Shown one piece after another: positions 1 through 6,752 of a stretch of 10,675 nucleotides of DNA (the first letter of the stretch is position 1; each line of letters starts with the position of its first letter). A program made the translations under genes and the position numbers. The stretch spans positions 1 through 10,675 of the forward strand of contig CAZZKM010000029.1 of the NCBI GenBank assembly GCA_964655115.1, given 5' to 3'. This stretch comes from ATZT02 sp964655115. GTDB lineage: Bacteria; Actinomycetota; Actinomycetes; S36-B12; UBA5976. The notes under the pieces are model-generated. The model searched no databases, was not told where the DNA came from, and saw only the letters and a program-made list of their open reading frames with translations.

Positions 1-1563
1 AAAAAAGATTTTTTTGATTGGTTGCAAGACCAAAATAGTCCTAAAGTTGTACATGGTGCAAAAGATTTTTATCACATAAGTAGATTTTTAGAGGTTGAAT
101 TAAAAGGCCTAATTGATGACATCGAAATTAGTTCTTATTTAGTAAATCCTGGATTACGAAGTTACGATTTAGAAGATATTTCAATAAGAGTTTTAGGATT
201 TTCTCCAGGGCAAAGTAGTGATTCAAGTGGGCAACTTAGCTTTGATTCAGATTCAAATTTGGAAGCTCTTGGTTTGAGAGCAGAAGCAATTTATTTAATT
301 TCAAAAAAAATATCTACCAAATTAGAACAACAAAATCTTTATAAATTGTTTTTTGATCTAGAGCTACCTTTGGCAAAATTACTTTCAGAAATGGAAGATG
401 CAGGAATTGCAGTTGACTTAAAAAAATTAAATTCACTGCAAGTTGAATTCGAAAATATTGCGAATAAATATGAAAAAGATGCCTATAAATTAGTTGGACA
501 TGATTTTAATTTAGCTTCACCAAAACAATTACAGACAGTGCTTTTCGAAGAGAGAAAATTACCTAAGACAAAGAAAACCAAAACTGGATTTACAACTGAT
601 GCAAATGCTTTAGAAGAACTTTTTGCTAGTACCAAAGACCCCTTATTATCGTTGATTTTGAAATGGAGAGACATCACAAAATTAAAGCAAGTAGCTGCTT
701 CTTTAATACCTTTGGTAGATAAAGAATCTAGAATCCACACAACTTTTAATCAAACAATTACATCAACTGGAAGATTATCAAGTACTGAACCAAATTTACA
801 AAATATACCGATAAGAACTGATCAAGGAAAAAGAATTAGAGATTGTTTTATAAACGCTAAAAATTATGAATGTTTATTAACTGCTGACTACAGTCAGATA
901 GAGATGCGAATTATGGCGCATTTATCAAAAGATCCAGGACTTATTAAAGCATTTAAAACTGGTGAAGATTTACATACTTCTTCTGCAGCTCTAGTGTTTG
1001 GAGTAAAGCCAAATGAAGTAAATGAAGAATTAAGAAGACAAATAAAAGCAATTTCATATGGATTGGCATATGGAATGGGAGCATATGGATTAAGTCAATC
1101 TTTAGATATAGAAGTTAGTCAAGCAAGTAAATTAATGGACGAATACTTCAAAAGATTTGGTGGAGTTCGAGATTACTTAGCAACTGTTGTGGAAGATGCC
1201 AGAAAAAATGGATATACCGAAACGATTATGGGTAGAAGAAGATATTTTCCAGACTTAACTAGTACAGATCGTCAAAGAAGAGACATGGCAGAACGCATGG
1301 CATTAAATGCACCTATTCAAGGATCTGCAGCTGACATTGTTAAAAGTGCCATGTTAAAAGTTGACAAAGTTTTGAAGGAAAATAGTTTGAAATCTAGACT
1401 GTTATTGCAAGTTCATGACGAATTAGTTATCGAAATCTGGCCTGGCGAATTAGACATGGTGAAAACCTTGGTCAAATCAGAGATGGGTAAAGCTGCAGAT
1501 CTATTAGTTCCATTGGATGTATCAATTGGTGTTGGTTCTTCGTGGGATGAGGCTGCTCACTAA
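1..1563 (+). CDS. polA: DNA polymerase I, 3' part (degenerate exonuclease-like domain plus polymerase domain)
   Basis: Family A DNA polymerase, which fills gaps in excision repair and replaces RNA primers. The reading frame is open from base 1, so the gene begins upstream and the TTG at 22 is an internal Leu codon. About 520 residues are visible; the 5' nuclease domain lies outside the window. Numbering from base 1, residues 1 to about 110 form the 3'-5' exonuclease-like domain and the rest the polymerase. Visible polymerase motifs are TGRLSS (256-261), motif A DYSQIEMR (296-303, catalytic Asp296), motif B with Arg345, Lys349 and Tyr353, and motif C HDE (472-474, catalytic Asp473). All key polymerase residues are present. 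In the exonuclease-like domain the Asp expected at the ExoII site is Phe23 by ungapped comparison with E. coli, and the ExoIII Asp appears to be Ala, so proofreading is probably absent, as in other actinobacterial Pol I. Tyr353 replaces the Phe of E. coli and Taq. A terminator-like hairpin overlaps the stop codon. Confidence 0.97.
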   Translation, partial: KKDFFDWLQDQNSPKVVHGAKDFYHISRFLEVELKGLIDDIEISSYLVNPGLRSYDLEDISIRVLGFSPGQSSDSSGQLSFDSDSNLEALGLRAEAIYLISKKISTKLEQQNLYKLFFDLELPLAKLLSEMEDAGIAVDLKKLNSLQVEFENIANKYEKDAYKLVGHDFNLASPKQLQTVLFEERKLPKTKKTKTGFTTDANALEELFASTKDPLLSLILKWRDITKLKQVAASLIPLVDKESRIHTTFNQTITSTGRLSSTEPNLQNIPIRTDQGKRIRDCFINAKNYECLLTADYSQIEMRIMAHLSKDPGLIKAFKTGEDLHTSSAALVFGVKPNEVNEELRRQIKAISYGLAYGMGAYGLSQSLDIEVSQASKLMDEYFKRFGGVRDYLATVVEDARKNGYTETIMGRRRYFPDLTSTDRQRRDMAERMALNAPIQGSAADIVKSAMLKVDKVLKENSLKSRLLLQVHDELVIEIWPGELDMVKTLVKSEMGKAADLLVPLDVSIGVGSSWDEAAH

Positions 1564-1583
1564 CCACTTGACAAGTGGTTTTT
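1562..1583 (+). terminator. Intrinsic terminator-like hairpin after polA
   Basis: AACCACT at 1562-1568 pairs with AGTGGTT at 1574-1580 around the loop TGACA, giving seven base pairs. A run of T continues to 1583, five T including the last two stem bases. The stem begins within the polA TAA stop codon. The stem is short and the T run modest, so termination may be partial. There is no T run on the other side, so it would act only on + strand transcription. Confidence 0.6.
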
Positions 1584-1599
1584 AGTCAACAACTAATCT
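1568..1599 (+). promoter_or_regulatory. Possible rpsA promoter (weak -10)
   Basis: TTGACA at 1568-1573 is a perfect match to the vegetative -35 consensus. The -10 is unclear. ACTAAT at 1592-1597 has an 18-base spacer but lacks the conserved TA start, while TAATCT at 1594-1599 fits TANNNT but sits 20 bases away. The location, just downstream of a likely terminator and before a highly expressed ribosomal protein gene, makes a promoter expected here. The exact element is a guess. Confidence 0.3.
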
Positions 1600-1630
1600 T
1601 TATATGTCCTGGAAGGTCCAGGTCATATAA
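1600..1630 (+). promoter_or_regulatory. Hairpin in the rpsA 5' leader
   Basis: A long interrupted inverted repeat. TTATATG (1600-1606) pairs with CATATAA (1624-1630), a single T opposite T mismatch follows, then CCTGGA (1608-1613) pairs with TCCAGG (1617-1622) around the three-base loop AGG. No T run follows, so it is not a standard terminator. It ends 12 bases before the rpsA ATG, and only a weak purine-rich stretch GAGAAGAAG (1631-1639) lies between. The position suggests a translational or autoregulatory leader element, since S1 represses its own mRNA in E. coli through a folded leader. A DNA operator is another reading. The function is inferred; the pairing is directly visible. Confidence 0.55.
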
Positions 1631-1642
1631 GAGAAGAAGTAC

Positions 1643-2998
1643 ATGTCCACAACTACTACCGCAAGTCCGCAAGTTGCAATAAATGATGTTGGAAATCAAG
1701 AAGAGCTACTAAAAGCAATAGATCAAACAATCAAATATTTTAATGATGGCGATTTAGTGTCAGGAACTGTTGTAAAAATCGACAGAGATGAAGTTCTATT
1801 AGATATTGGTTACAAAACAGAAGGCGTTATTCCTTCAAGAGAATTGTCAATTAAACACGACATCGATCCAGGTGAAATTGTTAAACCAGGAGATCGAATC
1901 GAAGCTTTAGTTTTACAAAAAGAAGATAAAGAAGGTCGTTTAATTCTTTCGAAAAAACGTGCTCAATATGAACGAGCATGGGGAGACATTGAAAAAATTA
2001 AAAACGAAGATGGTTTTGTTAAAGGTCATGTCATCGAAGTAGTTAAGGGTGGCTTAATCGTTGACATTGGATTACGTGGTTTCTTACCAGCATCTTTAGT
2101 TGAGATGAGAAGGGTAAGAGATTTATCTCCATATATTGGAAAAGATATTGAAGCAAAAATTATTGAGCTTGATAAAAACCGTAACAACGTAGTTTTGTCT
2201 AGAAGAGCTTGGCTTGAACAAACTCAATCAGCAGTTCGTTCAACTTTCTTGAATCAATTACAAAAAGGTCAAATTCGTACCGGACAAATTTCAAGCATTG
2301 TTAATTTCGGTGCATTTGTTGACTTGGGCGGAGTAGATGGCCTAGTACACGTTTCAGAACTTTCTTGGAAACATATTGAACATCCATCCGAAGTTGTTCA
2401 AGTTGGGCAAGAAGTTACAGTTGAAGTATTAGAAGTTGATATGGAAAGAGAAAGAGTTTCTTTATCTCTTAAATCAACACAAGAAGATCCTTGGCAACAA
2501 TTTTCAAGATCACACAAAATTAATCAAGTGGTCCCTGGAAAAGTTACCAAACTTGTTCCATTCGGTGCATTCATAAGAGTTGCTGATGGAATTGAAGGTT
2601 TAGTGCACATTTCAGAACTTTCAGATAGTCAAGTTGAAATTCCAGAGCAAGTTGTTCAAGTAAATCAAGATGTAAATGTCAAAATCATTGATATTGATCT
2701 TGAAAGAAGAAGAATTTCTTTATCAGTTAAACAAGCAAGTGAATCAGGTGAAGCAAGAGCTGCATTTGATCCATACCAATATGGAATGGCACCTGCATTT
2801 GATGAAACTGGAAAATACATTGGACCAGATGGGTTTAATCCAGAGACTGGTGAATGGAAATCTGGATTTGAAGATCAAAAGAAGGAATGGGAAAAGCAAT
2901 ATTCTGAAGCTTTAGCAAAATGGCAAGCAGAACAAGATCAAAAAAAAGCTAATCCTGAACTTGCAAAATTAAGTGACAAGTTAGATTCCAACAACTAA
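1643..2998 (+). CDS. rpsA: 30S ribosomal protein S1
   Basis: RNA-binding ribosomal protein S1, which helps recruit mRNA to the 30S subunit. The 451 residues contain four S1 (OB-fold) domains at about 36-105, 123-187, 209-277 and 294-363. Domains 3 and 4 carry the clearest signatures, NFGAFVDLGGVDGLVHVSEL and PFGAFIRVADGIEGLVHISEL. This four-domain form is typical of actinobacteria; E. coli S1 has six domains. The C-terminal tail (about 364-451) has the actinobacterial YGM and GFNPETGEW segment, followed by a charged, Lys/Glu/Gln-rich region likely to be flexible and shorter than in Streptomyces. The ATG at 1643 is preferred because MSTTTTASPQVAINDVG matches the family's N-terminus. Only a weak purine stretch (1631-1639) precedes it, after a strong leader hairpin. 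The next gene, coaE, starts 19 bases after the stop. Low-GC codon use matches the neighbours. Confidence 0.97.
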   Translation: MSTTTTASPQVAINDVGNQEELLKAIDQTIKYFNDGDLVSGTVVKIDRDEVLLDIGYKTEGVIPSRELSIKHDIDPGEIVKPGDRIEALVLQKEDKEGRLILSKKRAQYERAWGDIEKIKNEDGFVKGHVIEVVKGGLIVDIGLRGFLPASLVEMRRVRDLSPYIGKDIEAKIIELDKNRNNVVLSRRAWLEQTQSAVRSTFLNQLQKGQIRTGQISSIVNFGAFVDLGGVDGLVHVSELSWKHIEHPSEVVQVGQEVTVEVLEVDMERERVSLSLKSTQEDPWQQFSRSHKINQVVPGKVTKLVPFGAFIRVADGIEGLVHISELSDSQVEIPEQVVQVNQDVNVKIIDIDLERRRISLSVKQASESGEARAAFDPYQYGMAPAFDETGKYIGPDGFNPETGEWKSGFEDQKKEWEKQYSEALAKWQAEQDQKKANPELAKLSDKLDSNN

Positions 2999-3017
2999 GT
3001 ATCGAGATTAAGCCAAC

Positions 3018-3614
3018 ATGAAAGTTGGATTAACAGGCGGCATCGGTGCTGGAAAAAGCACCGTTGCTGACATGTTTTCAAAATTGGGTGCAGTTGTAAT
3101 TCGCTCAGATGAACTAGCTCGTCAAGTAATTGAACCAAACACCCCAGGTTTTCAAAAAGTTTTATCAAGATTTGGAAATCAAATCTTGCAAGAAAATGGA
3201 AGTATTGATCGGCAAAAACTGGCACAAATAGTTTTTAATGATAAAAATGCCTTAAAAGATCTTGAAGACATTATTCACCCACTAGTAAGAAGTAAAACTA
3301 ATGAATTAATCGATTCACAAACCCAAGAGACAATCGTTGTAAATGAAGTACCTTTATTACTTGAGAAAAATATGAATAGTTTGTTTGACTTTTTAGTAAT
3401 TGTAGTTTCTAATGAAAAAAATCGATTAAATCGTTTACACAAAAGAGGAATTAGTGAAGATGAGGCGAAAAAAAGGATTCTTCTACAAGTAAGCGATGAA
3501 CAAAGAAAATCTGCGGCAGATTTTTTGATTTCAAACGATGGCACTATTGGCCAGTTACAAGCAGATGTGGCCAAAGTTTGGCAAGCACTTTTAGAGAGAA
3601 AATTTAAATCATAA
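3018..3614 (+). CDS. coaE: Dephospho-CoA kinase
   Basis: Catalyses the last step of coenzyme A synthesis, ATP-dependent phosphorylation of the ribose 3'-hydroxyl of dephospho-CoA, in the cytoplasm. The P-loop GGIGAGKST is at residues 7-15 (Lys13). Other family marks are Asp31 in SDELARQV (the conserved catalytic Asp), DR at 64-65, HP at 87-88, VPLLLE at 111-116, and the lid region around RLHKRGISEDEAKKRI (139-154) followed by QVSDEQRK, the latter close to mycobacterial CoaE. The length of 198 residues fits the stand-alone enzyme. The C-terminal UPF0157/GrpB-like extension of the mycobacterial protein is absent. The usual D-x-D is R-x-D here (Arg29). The ATG at 3018 puts the P-loop at the expected distance; a strong ribosome binding site is lacking. 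The stop codon directly abuts the uvrB start, so the two genes are almost certainly cotranscribed and perhaps translationally coupled. Confidence 0.95.
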   Translation: MKVGLTGGIGAGKSTVADMFSKLGAVVIRSDELARQVIEPNTPGFQKVLSRFGNQILQENGSIDRQKLAQIVFNDKNALKDLEDIIHPLVRSKTNELIDSQTQETIVVNEVPLLLEKNMNSLFDFLVIVVSNEKNRLNRLHKRGISEDEAKKRILLQVSDEQRKSAADFLISNDGTIGQLQADVAKVWQALLERKFKS

Positions 3615-5678
3615 ATGAGACCAAAAAGTGATTTAATAAGAACAGTTGCACCATTTAAGGTAATTTCTGAATTTTCTCCGGCAGGGGATCAGCCAAAAGC
3701 AATTGATGAATTAGAACAAAGACTTAAAAAGGGTGAAAAAGATATCGTTTTACTTGGTGCTACCGGAACTGGTAAATCAGCAACCACAGCTTGGCTGATT
3801 GAAAGAGTGCAACGCCCAACATTGATTATTGAACCTAATAAAACTTTAGCTGCCCAATTAACAAATGAATTAAGAGAAATGCTTCCAAATAACGCCGTGG
3901 AATATTTCGTGTCTTATTACGACTATTACCAACCTGAAGCATATGTGCCCCAAACAGATACTTTCATTGAAAAAGATTCCAGTATAAACGAGGAAGTTGA
4001 AAGACTTCGCCACTCAGCAACTTCAGCTCTTTTAACAAGACGAGATGTGGTGGTTGTGGCAACAGTTTCTTGTATTTATGGTTTGGGAACCCCAGAAGAA
4101 TATGTTAAACAAGCTATCAGGATTAGAAAAAATGAAGATTTTTCAAGAGATACTTTATTAAGAAAATTAGTAAGTATCCAATATTCAAGAAATGATTTTT
4201 CATTTGAAAGAGGAACTTTTAGAGTCAGGGGAGATACTTTAGAAATTTATCCTGCTTATGAAGAGCATCCTGTGCGAATTGAGATGTTTGGCGATGAAAT
4301 AGAAAGAATCATGACACTTCACCCTGTGACTGGTGAAATTCTTACTGATGATGAAGAAATATTTATTTTTCCTGCAACACATTACGTTGCAAGTCCTGAG
4401 CAAACTGCAAAAGCACTTTCTCAAATCGAAGTTGAATTAATGCATCGAGTGCAGGAATTAGAAAGCCAAAATAAATTATTAGAAGCTCAAAGAATCAAAA
4501 TGCGTACTGCATTTGATTTGGAAATGATTAGAGAACTAGGTTTTTGTTCTGGAATTGAAAATTATTCAAGATATTTTGATGATCGTCCAGCAGGCAGTGC
4601 GCCTAATTGTTTATTAGATTATTTTCCTGAAGATTTTTTGCTTGTAATTGATGAATCTCATGTCACCGTCCCACAAATTGGTGGAATGTACGAAGGTGAT
4701 GCTTCAAGAAAAAGAACTTTGGTGGAATATGGATTTAGACTTCCAAGTGCTTTAGATAATCGACCATTAAAATTTAATGAATTTCAAGAAAGAATTGGAC
4801 AAACTGTTTATTTATCTGCAACTCCTGGTCCATTTGAACTTGGAAAAGTAGAATCTGTAGTCGAGCAAGTAATTAGACCAACTGGGCTTGTTGATCCTGA
4901 AATTAAAGTTAAACCTACAAAAGGTCAAATTGATGATCTATTGCATGAAGTAAAAATAAGGGCAGAAAAGAATGAAAGAGTTCTTGTAACAACTTTAACT
5001 AAGAAAATGGCAGAAGATTTAACAGATTACTTCTTAGAAAAAGATATGAGAGTTCGATATCTTCACTCAGAAATTGACACTTTAAAAAGAGTTGAGCTAT
5101 TAAGAGGTTTGAGAAGTGGGGAATTCGATTGCTTAGTTGGAATCAACTTATTGCGTGAGGGACTTGATTTACCTGAAGTATCTCTTGTGGCAATACTTGA
5201 TGCAGATAAAGAAGGTTTTCTACGTTCAGAAAAATCATTAATTCAAACAATAGGTAGAGCTGCAAGAAATATAGATGGACAAGTAATTATGTATGCCGAT
5301 TCAATTACTAAATCAATGAGAAAAGCCATTGATGAAACTAATCGTAGACGTGAGAAACAAGTTGCCTATAACAAGGAACACGGCATAGATCCAAAACCAC
5401 TTCGCAAGAAAATATCTGACATAAATGATTCAATAATTAAAGAAGATTCTGATACCGAATTAATAATCGAAGAGGCTCTAAACATAAAGAAATTAAGGAA
5501 AGAAAAAGGTTCAAGTAAAGCACCTGCTCAAGATCTAGCAGAGTTAATCACTGAATTAACAGCACAAATGAAATTAGCAGCTTCAGAATTAAATTTTGAG
5601 TTAGCGGCCAGATATAGAGACGAAATACATGAACTTAAAAAAGAACTACGCCAGATGGTTGCTGCAGGTCACGCCTAA
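3615..5678 (+). CDS. uvrB: Excinuclease ABC subunit B (UvrB)
   Basis: Damage-verifying helicase-like subunit of nucleotide excision repair. It is loaded on DNA by UvrA and then recruits UvrC for incision. Length is 687 residues, normal for the family. Visible elements are Walker A GATGTGKS (48-55), the Tyr-rich beta-hairpin that clamps the damaged strand (Tyr100, Tyr101, Tyr103, Tyr104, Tyr109, Phe116), the helicase motif II DESH (346-349), motif VI QTIGRAARN (544-552), and a C-terminal UVR domain (about 643-678, with LAARYRDEI) that contacts the matching domain of UvrC. The N-terminus MRP...RTVAPFKVISEF...PAGDQPKAI matches actinobacterial UvrB and fixes the ATG at 3615, which follows the coaE TAA with no gap. 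The best ribosome-binding candidate is a weak GAGAG about 15 bases upstream inside coaE. No key residue is missing. Confidence 0.98.
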   Translation: MRPKSDLIRTVAPFKVISEFSPAGDQPKAIDELEQRLKKGEKDIVLLGATGTGKSATTAWLIERVQRPTLIIEPNKTLAAQLTNELREMLPNNAVEYFVSYYDYYQPEAYVPQTDTFIEKDSSINEEVERLRHSATSALLTRRDVVVVATVSCIYGLGTPEEYVKQAIRIRKNEDFSRDTLLRKLVSIQYSRNDFSFERGTFRVRGDTLEIYPAYEEHPVRIEMFGDEIERIMTLHPVTGEILTDDEEIFIFPATHYVASPEQTAKALSQIEVELMHRVQELESQNKLLEAQRIKMRTAFDLEMIRELGFCSGIENYSRYFDDRPAGSAPNCLLDYFPEDFLLVIDESHVTVPQIGGMYEGDASRKRTLVEYGFRLPSALDNRPLKFNEFQERIGQTVYLSATPGPFELGKVESVVEQVIRPTGLVDPEIKVKPTKGQIDDLLHEVKIRAEKNERVLVTTLTKKMAEDLTDYFLEKDMRVRYLHSEIDTLKRVELLRGLRSGEFDCLVGINLLREGLDLPEVSLVAILDADKEGFLRSEKSLIQTIGRAARNIDGQVIMYADSITKSMRKAIDETNRRREKQVAYNKEHGIDPKPLRKKISDINDSIIKEDSDTELIIEEALNIKKLRKEKGSSKAPAQDLAELITELTAQMKLAASELNFELAARYRDEIHELKKELRQMVAAGHA

Positions 5679-5698
5679 GTCCGATAAGTTGTAAACAT

Positions 5699-6718
5699 AT
5701 GAAAGAGCCGTTGTGGGTATGGATAATTACGATCTTGGCCTTTTTATCTGTTTATACTGCTGAATTTTTATATGCCAAAAAACATCCACACGTTGTTAAA
5801 TTTAAAGAGGCATCACTTTGGGTTATTGTTTATGTTTTTGCTGCAATTTTATTTGGATTAGGTCTTTGGGCAATAAAAGGTCCTGACGCAGGATTTGAAT
5901 TCTTTGCAGGATGGATTACTGAATACAGTTTAAGTGTTGACAATTTATTTGTGTTTGTAATTATCTTGTCAGCATTTGCAGTGCCAGCAATTTATCAACA
6001 AGAAGTTTTACAAATTGGAATTATTGGGGCATTGGTTTTGCGATTTTTATTCATCATCGTAGGCGCTGCAGCAATAGCAAGATTTTCTTGGATTTTCTTT
6101 ATATTTGGAGCATTTCTCATTTATACAGCTTACAAATTAACTTCTAATGAGGGAACTGAAACAGATCCAACAAAGAATAAGATTCTAATTTTGGCTGAAA
6201 AATATTTACCTGTTACGCCTAAATATCACGAGGGAGCATTTAGGGTCAAAATAAATGGAAAGAAATATTTTACTCCTTTATTTATTGTTATGATCGCAAT
6301 TTTTACAACTGACATATTATTTGCTCTTGACTCAATACCAGCTATTTTTGGACTTACTCAAGATCCATACATTGTTTTTACTGCCAATGCTTTTGCATTG
6401 ATGGGGCTTCGCCAACTTTATTTTATGCTTGATGGATTACTGGATAGATTAATTTATTTGTCATATGGATTAGCAGCAATTCTTGGATTCATAGGTGTAA
6501 AATTAATTCTTCATGCTGCACATGAAAATGGATTTAAGTCTGCCCCTGAAATATCAACACCGGTTTCATTGGCAGTAATTATTTCCATTCTTACTATTAC
6601 TGTGCTTGCTTCACTTCGCCAAACAAAACTGCATCCTGAACTTGCCCATAGACCTGGAAGTGATAATTCTGGGTCAGCAATCGCTGATATTAAGAGAGAT
6701 CATCCTGGAGTTGAGTAG
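5699..6718 (+). CDS. TerC/Alx family membrane protein, probable metal-ion (Mn2+) exporter
   Basis: Integral membrane protein of the TerC family (339 residues). Characterised bacterial members, such as E. coli Alx and the Bacillus MeeF/MeeY proteins, take part in manganese efflux; older names refer to tellurite resistance. About nine hydrophobic segments are visible, near residues 5-25, 41-59, 78-98, 106-126, 129-148, 191-218, 227-246, 253-273 and 289-306. The family's acidic metal-site signatures are intact: Glu75, Asp81 and Asn82 in ITEYSLSVDNLFVF, and Asp205 and Asp211 in TTDILFALDSIPAIFG. A hydrophilic cytoplasmic loop spans about 149-190. The C-terminal tail (307-339) is polar. No cleavable signal peptide is apparent. 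The ATG at 5699 lies 20 bases after uvrB and has no clear Shine-Dalgarno sequence. It sits between uvrB and uvrA; a functional link to repair is not shown by the sequence. The substrate is inferred from the family. Confidence 0.88.
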   Translation: MKEPLWVWIITILAFLSVYTAEFLYAKKHPHVVKFKEASLWVIVYVFAAILFGLGLWAIKGPDAGFEFFAGWITEYSLSVDNLFVFVIILSAFAVPAIYQQEVLQIGIIGALVLRFLFIIVGAAAIARFSWIFFIFGAFLIYTAYKLTSNEGTETDPTKNKILILAEKYLPVTPKYHEGAFRVKINGKKYFTPLFIVMIAIFTTDILFALDSIPAIFGLTQDPYIVFTANAFALMGLRQLYFMLDGLLDRLIYLSYGLAAILGFIGVKLILHAAHENGFKSAPEISTPVSLAVIISILTITVLASLRQTKLHPELAHRPGSDNSGSAIADIKRDHPGVE

Positions 6719-6752
6719 GCAAGATTTTGATTTCAGTATTAGTGTTTACTAG

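Noticed and set aside
22..24. TTG as the start of the first gene
   Set aside because: The frame is open back to base 1 and residues before the TTG continue the expected PolA exonuclease-like domain, so this is an internal Leu codon of a truncated gene.
2339..2623. Near-identical DNA segments (around 2339-2364 and 2598-2623) as a repeat element
   Set aside because: They encode the same conserved GLVH(V/I)SELS segment of S1 domains 3 and 4, so this is ordinary domain repetition.
2676..2915. 79-codon open frame inside rpsA on the same strand
   Set aside because: It lies wholly inside the well-supported rpsA frame, has low-complexity composition and no recognisable domain.
3275..3574. 99-codon antisense open frame opposite coaE
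   Set aside because: It is a mirror of conserved coaE codons in AT-rich DNA, is rich in Ser, Phe and Leu, and resembles no family.
6730..6752. Mycobacterial-type DNA-damage promoter (TTGTCRGTG-N8-TANNNT) before uvrA
   Set aside because: ATTTCAGTA-N8-TACTAG matches only six of nine bases plus a partial -10, and would place the transcript start inside the uvrA coding region.
1564..6752. LexA (SOS) boxes in the intergenic gaps or upstream of the uvr genes
   Set aside because: No GAAC-N4-GTTC-like dyad was found in any gap or in the coaE end upstream of uvrB.
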